Origin: JAJFFW01 sp038531315
GTDB taxonomy: Bacteria; Pseudomonadota; Alphaproteobacteria; Caulobacterales; Parvularculaceae
Direction of reading: 5' to 3'
NCBI GenBank assembly: GCA_038531315.1
Contig: JBCBBT010000003.1
Span: 44,433 to 108,432 of the forward strand
Length of the DNA stretch: 64,000 nt
Shown here: piece by piece, positions 57,560 to 64,000 of the stretch
Layout: each line of letters begins with the position of its first letter
How positions within the stretch are numbered: the stretch's first letter is position 1
Position numbers and translations under genes: made by a program
Notes under the pieces: generated by a model
What the model saw: the letters and a program-made list of their open reading frames with translations, nothing else
Database searches by the model: none
Told to the model about the DNA's origin: nothing

Positions 57560-60232
57560 ATGGCGTCTTTGAAAGACATTCGCGCGGAGTTTTTGAGTTT
57601 CTTTGAGGGGCGCGGCCATGAGCGCGTCGCCTCGGCGCCGCTCGTGCCGCATAACGATCCGACGCTGATGTTCGTCAATGCGGGGATGGTGCCGTTCAAG
57701 AACCTTTTCACCGGCGCCGAGACGCGGGCTTACAAGCGCGCAACCTCGTCGCAAAAATGTGTGCGCGCCGGCGGCAAGCATAACGACCTCGACAATGTCG
57801 GCTATACCGCGCGCCACCACACTTTTTTTGAGATGCTCGGCAATTTTTCCTTTGGCGACTACTTCAAGGAAGAGGCGATCGACGCCGCCTGGTCGCTGGT
57901 GACCGATACGTTCGGCCTCGCCAAAGACAAGCTCCTTGTCACGGTCTATCACACCGATGACGAGGCGTTCGAGCTCTGGAAGAAAATTGGCGGCCTCGAC
58001 GACAGCCGCATCATCCGCATCCCAACCAGCGACAATTTCTGGGCGATGGGCGACACTGGCCCGTGCGGTCCGTGCTCGGAGATTTTTTTCGACCATGGCG
58101 AGCATATTCCTGGCGGCCCGCCGGGCTCGCCCGATGAGGACGGCGATCGTTTCATCGAAATCTGGAACCTCGTGTTCATGCAATATGAACGCCAGCCGGA
58201 CGGCGCGGATGTCGATCTGCCGAAGCCGTCGATCGACACCGGCATGGGTCTTGAGCGCATTGCCGCGGTGCTGCAGGGGGTCCACGACAATTACGATGTC
58301 GATTTGTTCAAGACACTGATCAATGCCTCGGTCGATCTCACGGGCAAACCCGCCGACGGCGGTGACGCCGCCGCGCACCGGGTGATCGCCGACCATGTGC
58401 GGGCGTCTTCATTCCTGATCGCTGACGGCGTTTCGCCTTCAAACGAGGGGCGCGGCTATGTTCTGCGCCGGATTATGCGCCGCGCCATGCGTTACGCGCA
58501 TGGCCTCGGCGTGCGCGAGCCATTGCTTGCGCGCCTTGCGCCGGTGCTGGCCGAGGAAATGGGCGGCGCCTTTCCTGAGCTGGTCCGCGCGCAACCGCTA
58601 ATCGTTGAAACCTTGCGCGGCGAAGAAGAAAAATTCACCGGGCTCCTCGATCGCGGCATGAAGCTGCTCGCCGAGGAGACGGCGCGGCTCGCCGACGGCG
58701 CAACGCTGCCCGGCGCGGCGGCGTTCAAACTTTACGACACATACGGATTTCCGCTCGATCTCACCCAGGACGCGTTGCGGCGCGAGGGCCGGGCGGTCGA
58801 CACCGACGGGTTTGACGCCGCCATGAAAGCCCAAAAAGCGGCGGCGCGCGCCGCCTGGGCGGGGTCGGGCGCCAGCGCCGACGACACTGTCTGGTTCGAT
58901 GTGCGCGAACAGGCCGGCGCCAGTGAATTTCTGGGTTACGTTCACGACGAAGCCGAAGGCGTTGTCGCGGCGATTGTGAAAGACGGCGCGCTCGTCGATG
59001 CGGCGTTGGCGGGCGATGCGGTGGAGCTTGTCCTCAATCAGACGCCTTTTTACGCCGAATCCGGCGGCCAGGCGGGCGACGCCGGCGTGATCGTCAGCGA
59101 CGCCGGTCTCGACGTCGCCGTCACCGACGTCAAGAAACGCGGTGAGGTCCTGCATGTTCACATCGGAACCGTCCGTGCAGGAAGTGTTAAGAACGGCGAC
59201 GCGGTGCGCGCTTCAATTGACGCGGGCCGGCGCAACCGAACCCGCGCAAACCATTCCGCGACCCATCTGGTTCACAAAGCGTTGCGCGCTGTACTTGGCG
59301 ATCACGTCGCGCAGAAAGGCTCGCTCGTCGCCGAGGACAGGCTGCGCTTTGACTTTTCCCATCCGAAGGCGTTGTCGCGCGATGAAATCACGGCGATCGA
59401 GCGCGATGTCAACGCCGTCATCCGTCAGAACGCGCCCGTAGGCACACGGATCATGTCTTATGACGATGCGGTTGCGTCGGGCGCGATTGCATTGTTTGGC
59501 GAGAAATACGACGACGATGTGCGCGTGCTGTCGATGGGCCATGATCTGCAAGATAGCGGCGTCGATTACTCGGTGGAGCTTTGCGGCGGCACGCATGTTG
59601 CGCGCACCGGCGATATTGCGTTGTTCAAGATCATTTCAGAAAGCGCCGTCGCCGCGGGCGTGCGCCGGATCGAGGCGCTCACCGGCGAGGCCGCGCGTCT
59701 GCACCTTGAGGGTCAGGCCGGACTGGCGCTCGCCGCCGCCGAAGCGCTGAAGACGACGCCGGGCGATTTGCGGCAACGGATTGAAGCGCTGACAGGCGAG
59801 CGCAAAAAACTCGAACGCGATCTCGCCGAGGCGCGCAAGAAGCTGGCGCTCGGCGGCGGCGGCGGTGCGGCTGAGGCCGACGACGCGCCGAGCGAGATCG
59901 CCGGGGTGAACTATGTCGGCCGGGTGCTTGACGGGGTGCCGCCGAAAGACTTGCGCGGTCTGATTGACCAGACAAAACAGAAAATCGGCTCCGGCGCTGT
60001 GGCGTTTGTCGGCGTCAATGACGGCAAGGCCGCGCTTGCGGTCGGCGTCACTGATGATCTGAAAGACCGTCTGAGCGCGGTTGATCTTGTGCGCGCCGGC
60101 GCCGAGGCGGTCGGCGGGAAGGGCGGCGGCGGGCGCCCGGATATGGCGCAAGCCGGCGGGCCGGACGGCGCCAACGCCGACAAGGCCGTCGCCGCCATCG
60201 CCGAGGCCATCAAAGCGGCCCTTGCAAACTGA
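57560..60232 (+). CDS. alaS: Alanyl-tRNA synthetase
   Basis: The 890-residue enzyme charges tRNA-Ala. The class II catalytic domain shows FFEGRGHERVASAPLVPHNDPTLMFVNAGM (15-44), RHHTFFEMLGNFSFGDYFKEEAI and DTGMGLERIAAVLQG. The editing domain has HSATHLVHKALR (about 568-579) and CGGTHVARTGDIALFKI (about 675-691). The C-terminal domain is complete. ATG 57560 is preceded by GGAGGT; an upstream in-frame ATG at 57443 is less likely. Confidence 0.98.
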   Translation: MASLKDIRAEFLSFFEGRGHERVASAPLVPHNDPTLMFVNAGMVPFKNLFTGAETRAYKRATSSQKCVRAGGKHNDLDNVGYTARHHTFFEMLGNFSFGDYFKEEAIDAAWSLVTDTFGLAKDKLLVTVYHTDDEAFELWKKIGGLDDSRIIRIPTSDNFWAMGDTGPCGPCSEIFFDHGEHIPGGPPGSPDEDGDRFIEIWNLVFMQYERQPDGADVDLPKPSIDTGMGLERIAAVLQGVHDNYDVDLFKTLINASVDLTGKPADGGDAAAHRVIADHVRASSFLIADGVSPSNEGRGYVLRRIMRRAMRYAHGLGVREPLLARLAPVLAEEMGGAFPELVRAQPLIVETLRGEEEKFTGLLDRGMKLLAEETARLADGATLPGAAAFKLYDTYGFPLDLTQDALRREGRAVDTDGFDAAMKAQKAAARAAWAGSGASADDTVWFDVREQAGASEFLGYVHDEAEGVVAAIVKDGALVDAALAGDAVELVLNQTPFYAESGGQAGDAGVIVSDAGLDVAVTDVKKRGEVLHVHIGTVRAGSVKNGDAVRASIDAGRRNRTRANHSATHLVHKALRAVLGDHVAQKGSLVAEDRLRFDFSHPKALSRDEITAIERDVNAVIRQNAPVGTRIMSYDDAVASGAIALFGEKYDDDVRVLSMGHDLQDSGVDYSVELCGGTHVARTGDIALFKIISESAVAAGVRRIEALTGEAARLHLEGQAGLALAAAEALKTTPGDLRQRIEALTGERKKLERDLAEARKKLALGGGGGAAEADDAPSEIAGVNYVGRVLDGVPPKDLRGLIDQTKQKIGSGAVAFVGVNDGKAALAVGVTDDLKDRLSAVDLVRAGAEAVGGKGGGGRPDMAQAGGPDGANADKAVAAIAEAIKAALAN

Positions 60233-60272
60233 TCACCGGACGTCAGGCGACTGATAAAGCGCTCTGAAAAGA

Positions 60273-60299
60273 AAAAAGCGGCCCGTCGGACCGCTTTTT
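60273..60299. terminator. Bidirectional terminator between alaS and the DUF2807 gene
   Basis: AAAAAGCGG-CCCGTCGGA-CCGCTTTTT forms a nine-pair stem flanked by A and T tracts, so it can serve both convergent genes. Confidence 0.92.
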
Positions 60300-60318
60300 A
60301 ACAGGCTTTATTGACTGG

Positions 60319-61035
60319 TCAGTCGCGGACGGTGACGCTGCCGCCGCTCGAGCGCGACAGCTCGCGTTGGCTCGCGCCGCCATAGACGGTCACGCTCGCC
60401 CCGCTCGACGCGTCCGCTTCAACGCTTTGCGTCGCATAAAGAACAGCGCTTGCGCCGCTCGACGCGTCGGCGACGGCGTTCTCGCATGTGAGGTCTTTGG
60501 CTTTGACGCTTGACCCGGACGAGACATCGACAATCACGGTCTCGCAGGCGCCTTCCACCCGCGCGGAAGAACCGCTTGAGGCGTCAATATCGATCGCGTC
60601 GAACGCGCCTTCCAGCGCTGTTGTCGATCCGCTTGAAATATCGAGTTCGAAATCGCCGCCATCGACGCCGCGCGCCTTCACCGCGGAGCCGGACGAGACT
60701 TTCAGGAGATTGAGGTCGGTCACAACCGCTTCAACCTTGTAGCGGTTTTTCCGGCGTTTATTGCCCCAGCCGAGCCCTTTCCATTCTCGTTTGACGACCA
60801 GCCGGCCGTTTTCCACTTTCACGATCAGGTCCTCAAAATCGCCATTCTCGGAAGAGACTGTCACCGACTGGCTGGCGCCGACGGTGATCTCTGCTTCGAC
60901 GCCGGTCGAAATTTGTGCCTCGTCAATCGGCGCGAGATCATAGGTGCGCGTCTCGGCGGAGGCGTCGGTCAGGGTGAACACGCCGGCTGCGATGATCACG
61001 ACGCTGGCGGCGGGTCTGAATGCGATCGTTTTCAT
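60319..61035 (-). CDS. Exported DUF2807 (head GIN domain) protein
   Basis: This 238-residue protein has a signal peptide (about 1-28, ending DASAE) and the DUF2807 domain, a single-stranded beta-helix. Its turns recur about every 20 residues as SSGS or SSGA (VSSGSAVKARG, ISSGSTTALEG, ASSGSSARVEG, VSSGSSVKAKD, ASSGASAVLYA, ASSGASVTVYG). It has one disulphide-capable Cys pair (GACETV, LTCENA). The role is unknown; such proteins are common at the cell surface or in the periplasm. Confidence 0.88.
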   Translation of the reverse strand: MKTIAFRPAASVVIIAAGVFTLTDASAETRTYDLAPIDEAQISTGVEAEITVGASQSVTVSSENGDFEDLIVKVENGRLVVKREWKGLGWGNKRRKNRYKVEAVVTDLNLLKVSSGSAVKARGVDGGDFELDISSGSTTALEGAFDAIDIDASSGSSARVEGACETVIVDVSSGSSVKAKDLTCENAVADASSGASAVLYATQSVEADASSGASVTVYGGASQRELSRSSGGSVTVRD

Positions 61036-61179
61036 AATGGGCCCCTCTCATTGGTCACAGGTATTGGCTGGCTTAGGTCGGCGAACTATGACCGGGCGCA
61101 CGGTTGATGGCAAAGCCTGTGCGACGGGCCGAGGGCTCAAATGCGGTAAAGCGCAGGGCGCGCGCGCGAATTTTGTGAA

Positions 61180-63024
61180 TTACGCCGCGCCGCGTTCGAC
61201 TTTTGCGCGGTCGTCGTCTTCAAATTCGCACAGCACAGACAAGAACGCCGCCGCAAATTCGCGTTGTTTTGCGGCCCCGACGCCGAAGACGTCGCCGAAG
61301 GCCTCGACGGTTTCGGGACGGCGTTTGGCCATGTCGATCAGCGTGCGGTCTGAAAAGATCACATAGGCCGGTACGTTGCGTTCGCGCGCCAGCTCCAGGC
61401 GCTTTTGTTTCAGCGCCTCAAGGAGACCCGCGTCGGCGCCCCCGAGATCGACGGACGTCCTGGTCCGGGCTTTCGCGCCGGTTTTCTGGCGTCTCAGCTT
61501 GAACGCAGCCGCGCCATCGGCGCAGCGGGCGCGATTGAGTTTCAGGCCGCCATATTCTGTATCGATTTCAAGCAGCCCCGCGGCGTTCATCTGTCTGATC
61601 AGCATACGCCAGAACGCGGCCGCCTTATGCTTGCCGGCGCCGTAAACGGAAAGTGCGTCGGCGTTCTTTTCACGGATTTTCTTGGTGTCTGCGCCGCGTA
61701 AAATCTCTGCGATGAAGGAGGGGCCGAAGACTTCGCCTGACGCTTCAACGGCTTCGATCACAAGCTGCGCCTCGGCGCTGGCGTCGATGAGGTCTGGCGG
61801 CTGACGGCATACGTCGCACCCGCCGCAGGGTTCGATTGTTTCGCCAAAATAATCGAGCAGGCGCTGCCGCCGGCAAGCGACCGCTTCGCAATAGGCGATC
61901 AGATCGTCGAGCCTGCGATATTCGGCGCGCGCGCCTTCCGATGAGCGATCATCCGTGTCGCGATCGACCATACGCCGCCGGCGCGTTGCATCGGCGCCGC
62001 TATAAAGCATCACCGCGCGCGCGGGCGCGCCGTCGCGGCCGGCGCGGCCGATCTCCTGATAATAGGCCTCAATCGAGGCCGGCATCGCATAGTGGAAGAC
62101 AAATCGGATATCCGGCTTGTCGATTCCCATGCCGAAAGCGACGGTCGCGGCGACAACAAGGTCCGGCTCGCTCAGGAAGCGGTTGAGCCGGTCGGTGCGC
62201 TCGCCCGCGTCGAGCCCCGCGTGATAGGCGACCGCGTTGAAGCCGTCGCCTTGCAACAGCGCGGCGATCTCTTCGGTTTCCTTGCGCGACAGACAATAGA
62301 CAATGCCCTGTTCGCCGCGATGTTCGCCGAGCATGGCGATGAGCTGGTTCTTGCCGTCAAATTTATCGGTGACCACAAGATCAATATTCGGGCGGTTAAA
62401 GCCGTGAATATGCATCGCGCCGTCGGGACCGAGAAGCCTTGTTGCGATGTCGCTGCGGGTGCGCTCATCGGCCGTTGCGGTGAAAGCCGCGCGCGGCGTG
62501 CCGGGGAAATGCTCGCGCAACTTCGCGAGCGCGAAATATTCAGGGCGGAAATCATGACCCCACTGGCTGACGCAGTGCGCTTCATCGACGACAAACCGCG
62601 CAACGCCGACGTCCTTCAGTGCGGCCAGCATTCTTTCCGTCATCAGCCTTTCCGGGGCCATGTAAAGAAGCTTCAGATCGCCCGCCGCCGCGCGCCGCCA
62701 GTCGGCGACGTTGTCCGCTCGTGGTCTGTTTGAATGAATAACGCCCGCGGCGGCGCCAAGCGCGGAAAGCTGTGCGATCTGGTTGTCCATCAGCGCAATC
62801 AGCGGCGAGACCACGACCGTCAACCCGTCGGACAACAGCGCCGGCGCCTGATAGCAAAGGCTCTTGCCGGCGCCCGTCGGCATCACGGCGAGAAGGTTGT
62901 CGCCGGCGAGCATGGCCGCGACAATTTCCTCCTGACCCGGACGAAAGTCTCCAAACCCGAAGACTTCTTTCAGTAAAGCCCGCGCATCTTCGAGGTTAAC
63001 GCGCGCCGACGCTTCAGATTTCAT
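61180..63024 (-). CDS. recQ: ATP-dependent DNA helicase RecQ
   Basis: The 614-residue RecQ unwinds DNA during recombination repair. Walker A is in AVMPTGAGKSLCYQ (about 49-62), DEAH in VVDEAHCVSQWGHDFR (about 147-162), and motif VI in YQEIGRAGRDG (about 323-333). The zinc-binding Cys set is in CEAVACRRQRLLDYFGE..CGGCDVC (about 380-407). Winged-helix and HRDC domains (LKQKRLELARERNVPAYVIFSDRTL) close the protein. All expected parts are present. Confidence 0.97.
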   Translation of the reverse strand: MKSEASARVNLEDARALLKEVFGFGDFRPGQEEIVAAMLAGDNLLAVMPTGAGKSLCYQAPALLSDGLTVVVSPLIALMDNQIAQLSALGAAAGVIHSNRPRADNVADWRRAAAGDLKLLYMAPERLMTERMLAALKDVGVARFVVDEAHCVSQWGHDFRPEYFALAKLREHFPGTPRAAFTATADERTRSDIATRLLGPDGAMHIHGFNRPNIDLVVTDKFDGKNQLIAMLGEHRGEQGIVYCLSRKETEEIAALLQGDGFNAVAYHAGLDAGERTDRLNRFLSEPDLVVAATVAFGMGIDKPDIRFVFHYAMPASIEAYYQEIGRAGRDGAPARAVMLYSGADATRRRRMVDRDTDDRSSEGARAEYRRLDDLIAYCEAVACRRQRLLDYFGETIEPCGGCDVCRQPPDLIDASAEAQLVIEAVEASGEVFGPSFIAEILRGADTKKIREKNADALSVYGAGKHKAAAFWRMLIRQMNAAGLLEIDTEYGGLKLNRARCADGAAAFKLRRQKTGAKARTRTSVDLGGADAGLLEALKQKRLELARERNVPAYVIFSDRTLIDMAKRRPETVEAFGDVFGVGAAKQREFAAAFLSVLCEFEDDDRAKVERGAA

Positions 63025-63048
63025 GCTGGTCCCCGGGCGTCATCCCTG

Positions 63049-63651
63049 TCACGGGCGGCTCAGCCGGTAGCGCACGCCCGGCAGCGATGTCTGGCGCGCT
63101 GCGCACCATTGCGGCGCGACCGGGCCGACTTTACGGAAGCCGGCTTTTTCCATCACCCGGCCGGAAGCCGGATTGTCTGCCCAGTGCTCGCCGACAATCG
63201 CGTCGACCTTGTAGGTCGCAAACATGAAGTCAGCCCAGCCGCGCAAGGCTTCCTGAGCGAAGCCGCGCCCCCATGCGCGCCGGGCGAGCATATAGCCGAC
63301 GCCCACGACATTGTCGCCGCCGCTCACCGCGCTTTCATCAAGCGGGCCGCCGCCGATCGATCCGAGGAGCACGCCAGGGCGCGCGTCGTCGTGCGCAACG
63401 GCGTCCGAATTGGCCCCGGCGTTGGCGTTTGCGTCGGCGTCGGCGAAAATGCCGAACACCGCTTTCGGTCCGTGCTGGCGTTCCATCGCGCCCTCAATGC
63501 GTTTGCGGATCGTGGGCTCGGTCACCGGCCAGGCCCATGTCGCAGTCATTTTAACGACGTCGAAATCGTTTTTGGCGCGATAAAGCGCCGGCGCGTCGCG
63601 CAATGTCCATGGTCGAAGCAACAACCGTTGTGTGCGGATCGTATGGGGCAT
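63049..63651 (-). CDS. GNAT-family N-acetyltransferase
   Basis: The 200-residue acetyltransferase is of the RimJ/RimL-like GNAT type. It begins TQRLLLRPWTLRDAPALYRA. The acetyl-CoA site region is VGVGYMLARRAWGRGFAQEALRGWADFMF (about 125-153), and NPASGRVMEKAGFRKVG follows. An unusual Asp/Ala/Asn-rich insertion (DADANANAGANSD) precedes the core. The substrate is unknown. It lies 24 bp after recQ on the same strand. Confidence 0.9.
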   Translation of the reverse strand: MPHTIRTQRLLLRPWTLRDAPALYRAKNDFDVVKMTATWAWPVTEPTIRKRIEGAMERQHGPKAVFGIFADADANANAGANSDAVAHDDARPGVLLGSIGGGPLDESAVSGGDNVVGVGYMLARRAWGRGFAQEALRGWADFMFATYKVDAIVGEHWADNPASGRVMEKAGFRKVGPVAPQWCAARQTSLPGVRYRLSRP

Positions 63652-63803
63652 TACGTTTCAGCTCATGGAAGGCGAGCGGGAAGGGGCGGGGTCCGCCGCC
63701 TTGCGCCATGCTGTGCGTTCGGCGGAAAACATCGGCGGTTTCAAGCCGGCGCAACAGGGTGTGCGCCCCTTACGCCGGCGGTGCTGTCGATCCTGTCGGG
63801 GCC

Positions 63804-64000
63804 TTAGGCGTTCATCGCCTTCTGGAAATTCTCGTCGACTTTTTCAATGAAGCCCGTCGTCGTCAGCCATTTCTGGTCGGCGCCGATCAGCAAGGCGAGG
63901 TCTTTGGTCATGTGACCGCTTTCGACCGTTTTGATGATTGTCGTCTCCAGGGTCTCGGCGAATTTGATCAGGGCGTCATTGCCGTCCTGTTTGCCGCGAT
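63804..64000 (-). CDS. icd: Isocitrate dehydrogenase (NADP), C-terminal part
   Basis: Only the last 65 codons are present; the gene continues beyond the window. The translation reads ALIKFAETLETTIIKTVESG, then HMTKDLALLIGADQKWLTT and FIEKVDENFQKAMNA. This is the C-terminus of the eukaryote-like NADP isocitrate dehydrogenase of alphaproteobacteria. The position near alaS and recA is common in this class. Confidence 0.92.
   Translation of the reverse strand, partial: RGKQDGNDALIKFAETLETTIIKTVESGHMTKDLALLIGADQKWLTTTGFIEKVDENFQKAMNA

Overview
The window is a stretch of high-GC alphaproteobacterial chromosome. The gene set points to the Caulobacterales/Parvularculales (hyphomonad-like) part of the class. 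It contains a B12-dependent NrdJ, a giant NAD-glutamate dehydrogenase of about 1600 residues, an NDUFA12-type complex I accessory subunit, the conserved NDUFA12-mlaD-DUF2155-aat-accC-accB-aroQ block, a 6S RNA beside 5-formyl-THF cyclo-ligase, a DivL-type kinase with Tyr in place of the phospho-accepting His, and TTAA-N7-TTAA boxes of the CtrA type. The species is not identifiable from the sequence alone.

Layout. Positions 1-3.2 kb: a GTA-type 3-TM holin-like protein, thiO, and a soluble SLT transglycosylase. 3.2-8.0 kb (minus): a pentapeptide-repeat protein and nrdJ. 8.3-13.2 kb: NDUFA12, mlaD and DUF2155 (plus) converge on aroQ-accB-accC-aat (minus). 13.2-14.2 kb: thiS-thiG, which together with thiO supply the thiazole branch of thiamine synthesis. 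14.2-19.1 kb (minus): two large exported proteins, an M36 metallopeptidase with a Calx-beta tail and a DUF5916 outer-membrane protein. 19.3-23.7 kb: a histidine phosphatase, yebC, an SDR, ridA, a YmdB-like phosphoesterase, 5-FCL and 6S RNA. 23.7-26.4 kb: an unrecognised pair of exported proteins (coiled coil plus beta-helix). 26.6-28.2 kb: a GMC oxidoreductase.

Positions 28.3-31.2 kb are the one clearly accessory region. It holds the 3' end of a truncated rhs gene, several small AT-rich ORFs encoding exported or membrane proteins, an IS5-family transposase remnant and gene debris. This looks like a decayed polymorphic-toxin locus. After it come yggT-GT2, an exported protein with two copies of an unfamiliar domain carrying GDDDFSENPEG, a Tas-like aldo/keto reductase, and small proteins. 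The rpe-heparinase-CapD-purH set follows (37.2-42.6 kb). Then NAD-GDH (interrupted by a 10-N assembly gap), a membrane protein behind a CtrA-type box, a TPR protein, divL and an AsmA protein (42.6-55.0 kb, minus). The window ends with recA, a VOC protein, alaS, a DUF2807 protein, recQ, a GNAT acetyltransferase and the 3' end of icd.

Most of the window is core metabolism and cell-cycle machinery. The best candidates for something undescribed are the 23.7-26.4 kb exported pair, the duplicated-domain protein at 32.7-34.2 kb, and a possible CtrA-controlled small RNA upstream of rpe. No complete novel defence or toxin system could be demonstrated. There are no rRNA genes, no convincing tRNA genes and no CRISPR arrays.
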